From the NCBI RefSeq assembly GCF_036016195.1, contig NZ_JAYWTM010000001.1:434001-498000 (forward strand): a stretch of 64,000 nt of DNA, given 5' to 3'. The DNA is from Brenneria populi (GTDB lineage Bacteria; Pseudomonadota; Gammaproteobacteria; Enterobacterales; Enterobacteriaceae). Made by a program: the position numbers and the translations under genes. The number at the start of each line of letters is the position of its first letter. Positions within the stretch are counted from its first letter, which is position 1. Positions 34,802-44,354 of this stretch are shown here, piece after piece. Below the pieces are notes generated by a model. It made no database searches. It was not told the DNA's origin and worked only from the letters and a program-made list of their open reading frames with translations.

Positions 34802-35025
34802 CGTGCGCGCCGGTCGCTCGGGCCATCGTTTTCTTGAATTATGACGACGTCGATACTATCCGTTTGTCCAGCCGGCCGTTCGTCCAGCTGACTGAGTCTC
34901 GGACGATAGCATCGCGTCGTATCTTCTCTTTCCCGCGACAGCGGCAGTGAGCGCCGATTTGTGGGCTATCCTAAATTCGTGTACAACCGCATCATTCGTT
35001 TCCATTTTATTTAATAAGGTGCTTC

Positions 35026-37815
35026 ATGGATGATTCATGGTTTGCGGTCGGCCTGGCTATTGCGCTGATCTACGTCATCTTGATGCCGATCGCCGTGTTG
35101 GCGGCGTACCGGCGCAGCGCGCATAGCCAGCGGTGCAGCGAACGGCTTGAGCAAAGCGTCGCGCAGTTACGATATGAACTATCCCGCGTATCGGATCGGG
35201 TTGCGGAACTGAGCCGGCCGCCTTCCGCGGCCAAGGAGTGGGGCGCATTTCAGACCACGACGAAGCTCGCCACGTCTTTAACCGTTCCGACCGCCGCGCC
35301 GCGGCCGGCGGAATCGGCGGACGTCACCGCGCGTGCCGACGAACAGCGCACGCCGTCCGCGCGCGTTTCTCCCTTCGCTAAGCGCGCGGCGCGGCCTGCC
35401 GACGCGCGCTCCGGCCTGTTCTCCTCTCTGGCCGGCTGGATGATGCGCGGCAATCCGCTGGCTAAAATCGGCATTTTACTGCTGTTTTTCGGTCTGGCGT
35501 ATCTGCTGAAATACACTATCGAGCGCGATATGCTGGCGCTCGAATGGCGTCTGGGCATCGCGGCGCTCATCAGCGGCGGACTGCTGGCGTTCGGCTGGCG
35601 CCTGCGCGATAAACAGCGGCTGTACGCCCTAATATTGCAGGGCGGCGCGGTCGGCGCGCTGTATATCACGGTGTTTGGCGCGTTCCGGCTCTACCTGCTG
35701 TTGCCCTATACGGCGGCCTTTGCCCTGCTGTTAATCATTTGCGCCGCCAGCGTCGGGCTGGCGGTATTACAGCGTTCTTTGAGCCTGGCGATGCTGGCCA
35801 GCGGCGGCGGCTATCTGGCGCCGATCCTGCTGTCGGCGGGCGGCAGCAGCCATATCGTGCTGTTTTCCTATTATCTGCTGCTGTCGCTGGGCATTCTGGC
35901 TATCAGCGCGCGCCGGTCATGGCGCGAGCTAAACCTGCTGGGACTGTTCTTCACCTTCGGCGTGGCGATACTCTGGGGCGCGGAGCACTATCGGCAGGAC
36001 GACTACCTGAGCAGCCAGCTATTTCTGATTATCAATATCCTGATATTCGGCGTAGGGGCGCTGCTATTTTCCCTGCGCCATCAGCCGGCGGGCAAACAGA
36101 TTGTCGATGGCATTTTGCTCTTCGCTCCGCCGTTAATCGGTTTCGGCATTCAGTACCAGCTCACGCAGCGCTGGAGCGATGGCCCGGCGCTGTCGGCCCT
36201 CGGCTATGGGCTGTTCTACCTGGCGTTGGGCGCGCGCGTCCGGGGGAAAACTCCGCGCATGGGGCTGTTCGCGCTGGCGCTGGGCGGATGTTTTCTGACG
36301 CTGGCGGTGCCGCTGGCTTTTTCCGCGCAGTGGACCTCCATGACCTGGCTGCTGGAAGGGCTGTGCGTTTTGTGGGCCGGGTTATACCAACACCAGCGCC
36401 GCATGGGCCGCAGCGGCGCGGCCATTATGCTGTTGGGCGCGCTGTCCGCCGGGTATGCGCTGTTTTTCGCGCCGCTGTCGGCAACGTCGATTTTGTTTAT
36501 CGTCGGTATTATGGCGCTCGCCGCGCTGGGCGCCAGCTTCTGCTGGCGGCGCTATCCTCAGGCGGAGACGCACTGGCGCGGGCTAAGCCGGGGATTCTTT
36601 ATCCTGGGTATCGTCAGTTGGCTCGTCTGGCTGTCGTATGCGGCCGATCGAATGCTGGAAGCCGGCATCAATGCCTTCTGGCTCGGCGCCGCGCCGTTGA
36701 GAGCCTGGCAACTGCACTCTTTGCTTTATGCGCCGCTGGCGCTGCTCGGCGTCGCGGCGTCCGCCGCCATCTGGCGCGCCGCGGGACGGCGCTTAAACTG
36801 GGCGGCGCTGCGCTATGCCTGCGGGTTACTGTGGGGCGCCATATTACTGGCGCTGCTACAGCAGATTATCGATGCCGACTATCGGCAACTGCCGCGACTG
36901 GATTGGGGCGCGCAGATTAGCGTCCTGGGCGGCTGGTTGGTCAGTTTCGCCACCGCCTACCGGCTGCTTTACCGCGATGAAACATCGCTGCCGCGACAGA
37001 TGGCGCGGGGATGCCATCTGTCGCTGTTCTGGATGCTGCTCGGCTTTCTGTTTTTAGCGGCCTCGGGCTATCTGTATCCGTTGATTCCGCATGCGCTGGA
37101 AGAGGGGCGGCCGGTTCTGACGTCGGTGCTGCTGTCGGTGATTATCATCGCCCTGGCGCTGCCGGCGCGCCATCGGCTGTGGCCGATGACCGTCTGGGGC
37201 GAGCTGTATTGCCGTTCGGGGCTGGTGCCGCCGATCGCCATTCTGTTTATGCTGACCATCGCCGCCAATCTGCTGGATGGGCAGATCGCCTGGTCCGCAG
37301 GGCAGACGTTCTATCTGCCGCTGCTCAATCCGCTGGAGGCCGGCATGGCGCTGGGCGTGGCCGCGCTGATCCTTTGGTATCGGCGTACGCTCGTCGCGTC
37401 CGCGTCGGATATCGTCCTGAGGCGGCAGTGCCGCTTTGCGCTGTGGCTATTGGGTTTCTGGCTGCTGAACGGCCTGGTGCTGAGATCGCTGGCCTGGTAC
37501 GGGCAAATCCCGTGGTCGGGCGACGCGCTGTGGGATTCCCGCCTGGCGCAAACCACCTTCGCGCTGCTGTGGACGCTGTCCGCGCTGGTCGGCATGCTGT
37601 GGTCGACGCGCCGTCAGCTAAGGGGCGGCTGGCTGGCCGGCGCGCTCTTGCTGGGGGTCACCATCATCAAACTGTTTCTGGTGGATAGCGCCGGCGGCGG
37701 CGGGCTGGCGCGGGCGGTGGCCTTTATCGGCGTGGCGATCCTGATCTTGATCGTCGGCTACTTCGCGCCGCTGCCGCCCAAACGCCGAATAACCTCAAAA
37801 GATGAAATAGAATAG
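35026..37815 (+). CDS. DUF2339 multi-pass membrane protein
   Basis: A 929-residue inner-membrane protein of the DUF2339 family. After a first membrane helix (residues 5-27), residues 30-60 form a heptad-like segment (RCSERLEQSVAQLRYELSRVSDRVAEL), and residues 60-140 are a Pro/Ala/Arg-rich linker; from about 145 to 915 there are more than twenty hydrophobic helices. The family has no assigned function, and DUF2339 proteins are sometimes near cell-envelope genes. In E. coli no such gene lies between psp and ycjX, so this insertion is unusual, although the neighbouring ycjX starts only 17 bp later and so may be cotranscribed. Confidence 0.85.
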   Translation: MDDSWFAVGLAIALIYVILMPIAVLAAYRRSAHSQRCSERLEQSVAQLRYELSRVSDRVAELSRPPSAAKEWGAFQTTTKLATSLTVPTAAPRPAESADVTARADEQRTPSARVSPFAKRAARPADARSGLFSSLAGWMMRGNPLAKIGILLLFFGLAYLLKYTIERDMLALEWRLGIAALISGGLLAFGWRLRDKQRLYALILQGGAVGALYITVFGAFRLYLLLPYTAAFALLLIICAASVGLAVLQRSLSLAMLASGGGYLAPILLSAGGSSHIVLFSYYLLLSLGILAISARRSWRELNLLGLFFTFGVAILWGAEHYRQDDYLSSQLFLIINILIFGVGALLFSLRHQPAGKQIVDGILLFAPPLIGFGIQYQLTQRWSDGPALSALGYGLFYLALGARVRGKTPRMGLFALALGGCFLTLAVPLAFSAQWTSMTWLLEGLCVLWAGLYQHQRRMGRSGAAIMLLGALSAGYALFFAPLSATSILFIVGIMALAALGASFCWRRYPQAETHWRGLSRGFFILGIVSWLVWLSYAADRMLEAGINAFWLGAAPLRAWQLHSLLYAPLALLGVAASAAIWRAAGRRLNWAALRYACGLLWGAILLALLQQIIDADYRQLPRLDWGAQISVLGGWLVSFATAYRLLYRDETSLPRQMARGCHLSLFWMLLGFLFLAASGYLYPLIPHALEEGRPVLTSVLLSVIIIALALPARHRLWPMTVWGELYCRSGLVPPIAILFMLTIAANLLDGQIAWSAGQTFYLPLLNPLEAGMALGVAALILWYRRTLVASASDIVLRRQCRFALWLLGFWLLNGLVLRSLAWYGQIPWSGDALWDSRLAQTTFALLWTLSALVGMLWSTRRQLRGGWLAGALLLGVTIIKLFLVDSAGGGGLARAVAFIGVAILILIVGYFAPLPPKRRITSKDEIE

Positions 37816-37832
37816 GAGTCAGGGTTTATCCG

Positions 37833-39230
37833 ATGAAGCGATTACAGCATGAGATTAATTCACTGGTTAACCGCAGCGTGGATCGCCATCTGCGGCTGGC
37901 CGTCACCGGGCTGAGCCGCAGTGGGAAAACCGCGTTTATTACGGCATTCGTCAACCAATTGCTGAATGTACACAGCGGTGCGCATTTGCCGCTGTTTTCC
38001 GCCGTGCGCGAGGGGCGCTTGCTGGGCGCGAAACGCGTGCCGCAACGCGATCTCGGCATTCCCCGTTTCGCCTATGATGAAGGTATGGCCGCATTATACG
38101 GCTCGCCGCCCAGTTGGCCGACGCCGACGCGCGGCGTCAGCGAAATTCGTCTGGCGCTGCGTTACCGCTCTAATGATTCGCTGTTGCGGCACTTTAAAGA
38201 TACCTCCACGCTGTATCTGGAGATTGTCGATTACCCGGGAGAGTGGCTGCTGGATTTGCCGCTGCTTGAACAGACCTACCTGAGCTGGTCGCGTCAGATG
38301 GCGGGGTTGTTACAGGGCGATCGCGCCGAGTGGGCCAAACCCTGGCTGACGTTATGCGCCGCGCTCGATCCGCTGGCGCCGGCGGATGAAAATCAATTGG
38401 CGGCGATTGCGCAGGCTTATACCGACTACTTACTCCGCTGCAAGCGGGAAGGGCTGCACTTTATTCAGCCGGGGCGCTTTGTTCTGCCCGGCGATCTGGC
38501 CGGCGCGCCGGTGCTGCAGTTTTTCCCCTGGCCGCAGGTGGATAAATTAGGCGAGGCCAAACTGGCGCAGGCGGACGCCAAAACCAACATCGGCATGCTG
38601 AGACAGCGTTTCGACTACTACTGCCAGTCGGTGGTGAAAGGGTTCTATAAACACCATTTCATCCGTTTCGATCGCCAGATCGTACTGGTGGATTGCCTGC
38701 AGCCGTTGAACAGCGGACTGCAGGCCTTCAATGATATGCGGCTGGCGTTAACCCAATTGATGCAAAGTTTTCATTACGGCAAACGCACGCTGTTCCGCCG
38801 CTTGTTTTCGCCCTGTATCGACAAGCTGATGTTCGCCGCCAGCAAGTCGGATCATATTACCGCCGATCAACATGCGAATCTGGTGTCGCTGCTCCAGCAG
38901 TTGGTGCAGGAAGCCTGGCAGAACGCCGCTTTCGAAGGCATCAGCATGGACTGCGCCGGCATCGCTTCGGTGCAATCGACGCAGAGCGGCGTGGTGGAGC
39001 ATCAGGGACAGAAGATACCGGCGCTGAAGGGCAACCGCCTGAGCGATGGCCAGCCGCTGACCGTTTATCCGGGCGATGTGCCCGCCCGCCTGCCCGGCGC
39101 CGCGTTCTGGCAGGATCAGGGATTCCATTTTGATCAGTTTCGGCCGCGCGAAATGGCGGTGGACACGCCGTTGCCCCATATCCGTCTGGATGCGGTAATG
39201 GAGTTTTTATTGGGAGATAAATTGCGATGA
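37833..39230 (+). CDS. ycjX: YcjX: P-loop GTPase-like protein (DUF463)
   Basis: A 465-residue cytosolic protein of the YcjX family with P-loop GLSRSGKTAF (near residue 27) and a DYPGEWLLDLPL segment as switch/Walker B. E. coli YcjX is stress-induced alongside PspF and is a GTPase-like partner of YcjF. It lies 17 bp after DUF2339 and overlaps ycjF by 4 nt (ATGA). Molecular function is unknown in detail. Confidence 0.96.
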   Translation: MKRLQHEINSLVNRSVDRHLRLAVTGLSRSGKTAFITAFVNQLLNVHSGAHLPLFSAVREGRLLGAKRVPQRDLGIPRFAYDEGMAALYGSPPSWPTPTRGVSEIRLALRYRSNDSLLRHFKDTSTLYLEIVDYPGEWLLDLPLLEQTYLSWSRQMAGLLQGDRAEWAKPWLTLCAALDPLAPADENQLAAIAQAYTDYLLRCKREGLHFIQPGRFVLPGDLAGAPVLQFFPWPQVDKLGEAKLAQADAKTNIGMLRQRFDYYCQSVVKGFYKHHFIRFDRQIVLVDCLQPLNSGLQAFNDMRLALTQLMQSFHYGKRTLFRRLFSPCIDKLMFAASKSDHITADQHANLVSLLQQLVQEAWQNAAFEGISMDCAGIASVQSTQSGVVEHQGQKIPALKGNRLSDGQPLTVYPGDVPARLPGAAFWQDQGFHFDQFRPREMAVDTPLPHIRLDAVMEFLLGDKLR

Positions 39231-40270
39231 ACGAGCCACTGAAACCGCGAATGAGCTTTGAACAGGCGGCACAGGCGGAACCGCAGCCGCGGCTGCGCGC
39301 CGGCGTGGCGTTTGACGAACAGGATGCGCAGCGTTTCGCGCCCGTTAGCCGCGAGCAGGAAGTGCCGGAAGAGGGGGCGGCGGAAGAGGCGGTTAGCGCC
39401 GCCCTGCGGCCCAAACGCAGCCTGTGGCGGCGCATGGTGATGGCCGGTTTAACGCTGTTCGGCGTCAGCGCCGTCGCGCAGGGCGTGCAGTCGCTGCATA
39501 ACTCATGGCTTCAGCAGGACTGGATTGCGCTGGGAGGCATTGCGGCCGGCGGTCTGATCGTGGCCGCGGGCGTGGGTTCGGTGGCCGTTGAGTGGCGGCG
39601 CCTTTACCGGCTGCGTCAGCGGGCGGAAGAGCGCGATGTCGCCCGCGATCTGCTGCATAGCCACGGTATCGGACGCGGGCGAGAGTTTTGTGAAAAGCTG
39701 GCCCGGCAGGCGGGATTGGATAACGGGCACCCCGCGCTGCAGCGTTGGCAGGCGTCGCTGCATGAAACGCATAACGACCGTGAAGTGATTGAACTGTACG
39801 CGCGTTTGGTGCAGCCGGTGCTGGATAGCCAGGCGCGGCGGGAAATCAGCCGCTCCGCGGCCGAATCGACCCTGATGATTGCGGTCAGTCCGCTGGCGCT
39901 GGTCGATATGGCCTTTATCGCCTGGCGCAATCTGCGGCTGATCAACCGCATCGCCGCGCTCTATGGCATCGAGCTGGGCTATTTCAGCCGTATCCGCCTT
40001 TTCCGCCTGGTGCTGCTGAATATCGCTTTCGCCGGGGCGTCGGAACTGGTGCGCGAGATCGGCATGGACTGGATGTCGCAGGATCTGGCCGCCAGATTGT
40101 CGGCGCGGGCCGCGCAGGGGATCGGCGCCGGCTTGCTGACGGCGCGCCTCGGCATTAAAGCCATGGAGCTGTGCCGGCCGCTGCCCTGGCTGGATGATAA
40201 GCCGCGGCTAGGGGATTTCCGCCGCGAGCTTATCGGGCAGGTGAAGGCGACGCTGCAAAAAAACAAATAA
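39227..40270 (+). CDS. ycjF: YcjF: DUF697 inner-membrane protein
   Basis: A 347-residue membrane protein of the YcjF/DUF697 family, cotranslated with ycjX (4-nt overlap). The N-terminal 70 residues are hydrophilic, followed by two membrane helices (about 70-125) and a C-terminal DUF697 domain with helices around residues 215-245 (STLMIAVSPLALVDMAFIAW). Psp-linked role is inferred from synteny with E. coli. Confidence 0.96.
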   Translation: MNEPLKPRMSFEQAAQAEPQPRLRAGVAFDEQDAQRFAPVSREQEVPEEGAAEEAVSAALRPKRSLWRRMVMAGLTLFGVSAVAQGVQSLHNSWLQQDWIALGGIAAGGLIVAAGVGSVAVEWRRLYRLRQRAEERDVARDLLHSHGIGRGREFCEKLARQAGLDNGHPALQRWQASLHETHNDREVIELYARLVQPVLDSQARREISRSAAESTLMIAVSPLALVDMAFIAWRNLRLINRIAALYGIELGYFSRIRLFRLVLLNIAFAGASELVREIGMDWMSQDLAARLSARAAQGIGAGLLTARLGIKAMELCRPLPWLDDKPRLGDFRRELIGQVKATLQKNK

Positions 40271-40322
40271 CGCCGGCGTAGCCGGACGCGGCGGGGGAGA
40301 TCGCCCGCCCGTCGCGGCGCCT

Positions 40323-41126
40323 TCAGCGCCAGACAAGCATCCCCATCGCCGTCAGCAGCTCTAGCGCCGCGCCCGCCAGAAGCGCATAATCGCCCCGGTT
40401 AAAGCGGTAAATTCTTATCGGCGTACGCCCTTCGTCGCCCCGGTAGCCGCGTGACTCCATGGCGACGGCCAGATCTTTAGCCCGCAGGATCGCGATGACG
40501 AACAGCGGCATCAGCATGGGGAAGACGCCCTGAAAACGGATCAGAAAATTTTTACGATGAAAACCGCCGCCCCTGGCGATCTGCGCCTTGCGGATTTTAT
40601 CGAATTCCGTCAGCAGATCCGGCAGGAAGCGTAGGGCGATCGAAAACATCATTACCGCTTCGTGTACCGGGAAACGCCACTTCTTCAGGCCGCCGAGCAG
40701 AATTTCCAGCCCTTCCGCTAGCTGAACAGGCGCCGTGGTTCTGACCAACAGCGCCAACAGCAACACAATACCGGCAATCTGTTCGCACATCATTACGCCG
40801 CGCAGCGCGCCCGCAGACGAAAAGGCGATCCCGCCCCAGATTACCCGCTCTTCGCCCGGCAGAGGCGTCAGCATGGCCTGATAAATCATGGTGGAGACGA
40901 AGAATATCGACAGCGAGAGCAGCGTCAATACCAGCATTTTCCAGGGGAGGCGGGCGAGCGCCCAGAGGAGGAATAACAGCAAGAGCTGGAGCGTCTTGAT
41001 CCCTGGATGCTGGGTAAGCAGCAGCGCAGCGCCGGCCAGCAGGACGGCGATAATTTTCATCCGCGGGTCCCGCCGATCCAGCCAGGAGTGCCGCCGTTGA
41101 TAAAGCAGAGCGTAGGCGTTCGACAT
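40323..41126 (-). CDS. ECF transporter T component (EcfT)
   Basis: A 267-residue membrane protein of the CbiQ/EcfT type that links the ECF ATPases to the substrate-binding S component. The start ATG at 41126 (MSNAYALLYQRRHSWLDRRDPRMK) is chosen; the longer frame from 41216 lies inside the preceding ATPase gene. Six hydrophobic segments and the Ala-Arg-Gly coupling motifs (KAQIARGGGF and AMESRGYRG) that bind the ATPases are visible. It overlaps the upstream ATPase gene by one base and ends the operon. Confidence 0.9.
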   Translation of the reverse strand: MSNAYALLYQRRHSWLDRRDPRMKIIAVLLAGAALLLTQHPGIKTLQLLLLFLLWALARLPWKMLVLTLLSLSIFFVSTMIYQAMLTPLPGEERVIWGGIAFSSAGALRGVMMCEQIAGIVLLLALLVRTTAPVQLAEGLEILLGGLKKWRFPVHEAVMMFSIALRFLPDLLTEFDKIRKAQIARGGGFHRKNFLIRFQGVFPMLMPLFVIAILRAKDLAVAMESRGYRGDEGRTPIRIYRFNRGDYALLAGAALELLTAMGMLVWR

Positions 41127-42016
41127 TACGACGGCTCCCGCAGCGCGTTTGCGCCGCGCGCGCCGCGGTTGCGCAGCCGGATAATGGCATCCGCCGCCTG
41201 CTGCGGCGTCAGCCATGCCGTCGACGGATGACCGGCCGCCCGCAGTAGGCGGGCGACGGCCAGCGCGGGCGGCTCCTCCCAGCCGAAAGTCCCGCGCAGG
41301 CCGGGATCGGCGAACAGCGCGTCCGGCGCGCCGTCGGCCTGAATCGTGCCGCTCCTGAGGCAGATCAGTCGGGAGGCATGCCGGGCGATCTCCTCCAACT
41401 GGTGGCTAACCCAGATAACCGTCAGGCTCTCCTGGCGGTTGAGGCGATGCAGCAACTGGAACAGGGCGCTGCGGGATTGCAGATCCAAACCGGCGGTGGG
41501 TTCATCCAGGATCAGCACTTCCGGCTCCAGGACGACAACGCCGGCGATGGCCACCCGGCGTTTCTCTCCGCCGCTCAGTTCGAAGGGACTGCGCTTGCCG
41601 AAGGTTGCGTAATCCAGTTGGACGGCCTCCATCGCCTGGCGCACCTTTTCGGTTTTTAACCGTTCATCAAGGCGCAGGTGACGCAATCCAAAGGCGATAT
41701 CGTCGAAAACCGTCGCGGCGAATAACTGATGTTCGGGATATTGAAAGATAAACCCGATGCGGTCGAAGCATGCCTGCCGGCGCTCGGCGTGGGGGTCGAT
41801 ATCCCCCAGCCGGATCTGTCCGGCGCTGGGCGCCATAAAACCTTTTATCAACTGCAATAGCGTCGATTTTCCCGAACCGGACTTGCCGGCCAGCGCCAGC
41901 ATCTCTCCCTGTTCGATGGTCAGAGAGATATCTTTCAGTATGGGCGCGTCGCCCGCGGGATGATTTCTACGGCGTTTGCCATAGCCGAAAGCGACGTCGT
42001 TTAACGTGATTTTCAT
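41126..42016 (-). CDS. ECF transporter ATPase (EcfA, second)
   Basis: A 296-residue ATPase with Walker A GKSGSGKST (near residue 47), signature LSGGEKRRVAIAG, Walker B VLILDEPTAGLD and the Q-loop FQYPEHQLFA, which is typical of ECF ATPases. It pairs with the other ATPase to form the heterodimer. It begins within the preceding gene (4-nt overlap) and overlaps ecfT by 1 nt. Which ATPase corresponds to EcfA1 or EcfA2 is not decided. Confidence 0.92.
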   Translation of the reverse strand: MKITLNDVAFGYGKRRRNHPAGDAPILKDISLTIEQGEMLALAGKSGSGKSTLLQLIKGFMAPSAGQIRLGDIDPHAERRQACFDRIGFIFQYPEHQLFAATVFDDIAFGLRHLRLDERLKTEKVRQAMEAVQLDYATFGKRSPFELSGGEKRRVAIAGVVVLEPEVLILDEPTAGLDLQSRSALFQLLHRLNRQESLTVIWVSHQLEEIARHASRLICLRSGTIQADGAPDALFADPGLRGTFGWEEPPALAVARLLRAAGHPSTAWLTPQQAADAIIRLRNRGARGANALREPS

Positions 42017-42819
42017 AACAGCTCCGTCAGTTCCCGCTCATTCAGGTCAGGCGACACCTGCAACCCGCGCTGGCGCAGCAAGGCGGCGAGATGGAGATAG
42101 TAGGGCAGTTCCAGTCCGCAGGTTTGCAACAGGGAGAACTGCGCGTGCAGCGCCGAAGGCGGCGCGGCGGCCAGCAGCCGTCCCTGGTTGAACAGCAGCC
42201 AGCGGTCGGCGTTCAGCACTTCCTCAAGATGATGGGTGATATAGATCAGCGCAAAAGGCGTCTGTTTTCTCACTTCATGCAATGTGGCGACGAATTGGCG
42301 CCGCGCCTCGGGGTCGAGCATCGACGTCGCCTCGTCCAGAATCAGATAACGCGGCGCCAGCGCCAGTATGGCGGCCAGCGCGAGTTTCTGTTTCTCGCCG
42401 CCGGAAAGCTGCGACACCGGCCGGTCTTCCTCCGCATCCAGCCCGGTCAGCCGGATAGCCCAGGCTACCCGGCCGGCGATCTCCCGCTGCGGCCAGCCGA
42501 TGTTCGACAGGCCGAAAGCGATATCCTCGCCCACGGTGACGCCCACCTGCTGGTTTTCCGGGTTTTGGAAAACGATCTGCACGGCGCGGCGAATGGCGGG
42601 GAGCGCGTTGCGATCCGCAGTGGAATGGCCGTCGACGATGACCTCGCCCTGCGACGGAAGCTCAATGCCGTTCAATAGCCTGGCCAGCGACGACTTCCCC
42701 GAACCGTTGCGGCCGAGCAAGGCGACGAATTCGCCGGAATGAATCTCCAGCGAAGTATGCGACAGCGCGGGCCGCGGTTCGCCGTAATAGTAAAAAACAA
42801 CATCCTGAACGGCGATCAT
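42013..42819 (-). CDS. ECF transporter ATPase (EcfA, first)
   Basis: A 268-residue ATPase, the partner of the next gene, with Walker A GRNGSGKSSLARLL, ECF-type Q-loop VFQNPENQQVGVTVGEDIAFGLSN, signature LSGGEKQKLALAAIL and Walker B YLILDEATSMLDP. Starts within the TudS-like gene (4-nt overlap) and overlaps the next ATPase by 4 nt, so the operon is tightly translationally coupled. Confidence 0.92.
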   Translation of the reverse strand: MIAVQDVVFYYYGEPRPALSHTSLEIHSGEFVALLGRNGSGKSSLARLLNGIELPSQGEVIVDGHSTADRNALPAIRRAVQIVFQNPENQQVGVTVGEDIAFGLSNIGWPQREIAGRVAWAIRLTGLDAEEDRPVSQLSGGEKQKLALAAILALAPRYLILDEATSMLDPEARRQFVATLHEVRKQTPFALIYITHHLEEVLNADRWLLFNQGRLLAAAPPSALHAQFSLLQTCGLELPYYLHLAALLRQRGLQVSPDLNERELTELL

Positions 42820-43361
42820 GACGGCTCATCTTGCGGCGTTAGGCGGGCGATAAGCGTTTCTTTATCATGATGGCGGAAACGGGCGTCGAGCGCGCCGTAA
42901 ACGCTATCCGCGATGTCCGGGTTGAATACGCCGTCGGCGGTTTGCGGTATTTGCCAGAAAAAATCAAGATTTATGCCGGCGGCGATAATCATTGCCTGGA
43001 ACTCTTGCATAAATACGCCCTGACCCGGATCGCAGGAGGGGCTTCCGGCAATCGCCAGCCCGCCGGCGATGGCATAGCCGTTATCCTGATAAGTTTTCAA
43101 TTGCTCAATCACCGGCAGCAAAATTTTACGACTATGGGCCCGGAATGCGGGCGTGTCGTATTGCGCCGCGGTCATGGGCGGACGCGTCGGGCCGAGAAAG
43201 GTAAACTCGGGGCAAGGCAGTTGAATGACGCCGAAACCCTGCTCATACATCCAGTCTACCGCCGATTTCATCATGCCGCGGCTGCGCGCCAGGCTTCCCA
43301 CCACGGCATTCTGGTTGATGACGCAGTGGGAGGTGACGATCACCGTTCTACTCCGCTGCAC
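42816..43361 (-). CDS. TudS-related (DUF523/CD3072-type) Fe-S desulfidase
   Basis: A 181-residue protein with the three-cysteine layout of TudS-type [4Fe-4S] desulfidases: SHCVINQN (Cys13), LPCPEF (Cys50) and GSPSCDPGQG (Cys110). Characterised TudS enzymes remove sulfur from thiouracil. The gene is embedded in an ECF transporter operon: it overlaps the S component upstream by 14 nt and the ATPase downstream by 4 nt. The arrangement suggests that the transported compound is a thio-compound, for example a thiolated nucleobase or nucleoside, desulfurated on entry. Family is confident, substrate is inferred. Confidence 0.85.
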   Translation of the reverse strand: MQRSRTVIVTSHCVINQNAVVGSLARSRGMMKSAVDWMYEQGFGVIQLPCPEFTFLGPTRPPMTAAQYDTPAFRAHSRKILLPVIEQLKTYQDNGYAIAGGLAIAGSPSCDPGQGVFMQEFQAMIIAAGINLDFFWQIPQTADGVFNPDIADSVYGALDARFRHHDKETLIARLTPQDEPS

Positions 43362-43932
43362 GGGATTGCTCCTTAACCGGTAGTACCGGGCGCTTGAGCA
43401 GCGACTGCGGCAGGTTCTTCACCACATAGTAGACCAACAGCGCCGATAGGATTTTGTCGACCAGGTTTTCCGCCAGCCGGGGCAAAAACGCCGCGGTAAA
43501 CAGGCTGGAACCGGCCTGCTTCAGCCAGAGTACCGCCACATCGTGCAGTCCGCCGGTCAACCCGCCGAACAGGCCGATGGCGATGACCGTCCCCACGGCG
43601 GGACATAAAAAGCCGAGCAAAACGCCGGAAAACAGCGCGGATGAGAATTGAAAGCCTTTTTTCCGCGCGCTGTAGCCGACGACCACGCCGACGAGAATAT
43701 TGACCAGCGCAAAGGGAATGGCGGTATAGCTGGTCGTCACCCCCAGCACCAGATTGGTGAGCAGTCCGACCAATCCGCCCCACAGCGGGCCGAACACCGC
43801 CGCGATAAAAATGGTGCCGACCGTATCGAGAAACAGGAAAGGAATTTTCAGATTACCGACGATGCTGCCGGCGATAACGTTTATCGCAACGGCCAGCGCG
43901 CCAAAGGTAATGGCTAGGTTTTTTGGATTCAT
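43348..43932 (-). CDS. ECF transporter S component (substrate-binding membrane subunit)
   Basis: A 194-residue membrane protein with about six hydrophobic helices, the size of ECF S components. Starting at the ATG at 43932 (MNPKNLAITFGALAVAINV), with AGGGG upstream; longer frames to 44019 have no such site. It opens the operon, S-TudS-A-A-T. Sequence features such as FLFLDTVGTIFIAAVFGPLWGG and LVLGVTTSYTAIPFALVNILVG resemble generic S components (LDTVGT/GVTTSY) rather than the well-known BioY, ThiT or RibU. The substrate is unassigned. Confidence 0.8.
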   Translation of the reverse strand: MNPKNLAITFGALAVAINVIAGSIVGNLKIPFLFLDTVGTIFIAAVFGPLWGGLVGLLTNLVLGVTTSYTAIPFALVNILVGVVVGYSARKKGFQFSSALFSGVLLGFLCPAVGTVIAIGLFGGLTGGLHDVAVLWLKQAGSSLFTAAFLPRLAENLVDKILSALLVYYVVKNLPQSLLKRPVLPVKEQSRAAE

Positions 43933-44354
43933 GGTTAACGCCCCTGGTAGGAATGAACCTTGGTGATAATGACAATTTGAGAAAAACATGCGTCCGATAA
44001 CAAAGTCGGCGTATGGCATCGGTTTATCTTTTGTATTTATTGCGCCTTTCGGTCCGCCATTGAATGGGAAAATAAGCGGCGAATGACATTAAGCGCGATT
44101 CTATTAAGTGCCCGATAGGCTGACAAATACAAAAATCGGCATATGTTATGAGCCTGATGACAAAGTACGTCAGGGGATGAAAGGGGGTTATGACTCACGA
44201 TTAGCGCGGCCGTCAGGCGACGAAATCGCGCGCTATTTGCCGGGCGGCGGCCGGAGTGTCAACTTTTAGTGACACTTTACTTCATCCGGCGCGGCTGAAA
44301 GGGTATTATCGCTAATTATCGCCCTGTCGCATAAGTTGAGGAAGGTTGCCGTTG
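43933..44354. other. 422-bp intergenic region between the ECF operon and tyrR
   Basis: It holds the divergent promoters. Near tyrR there is a TyrR-box-like dyad at 44257-44274. I looked for a riboswitch in the ECF leader and recognised none. Confidence 0.5.
44257..44274. promoter_or_regulatory. TyrR-box-like dyad upstream of tyrR
   Basis: TGTCAA-CTTTTA-GTGACA resembles the TyrR box TGTAAA-N6-TTTACA (5/6 and 4/6) and lies within a longer inverted repeat (GTGTCA/TGACAC). It is about 80 bp upstream of tyrR and would explain autoregulation, which is known in E. coli. Confidence 0.55.

Noticed and set aside
35739..36920. 393-codon plus-strand frame inside the DUF2339 gene
   Set aside because: Second-frame shadow of a highly GC-rich membrane gene: Arg/Gly/Ala-rich with no motif.
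43933..44100. Possible riboswitch in the leader of the ECF operon
   Set aside because: I looked for TPP, preQ1, cobalamin and FMN motifs on the minus strand and recognised none.
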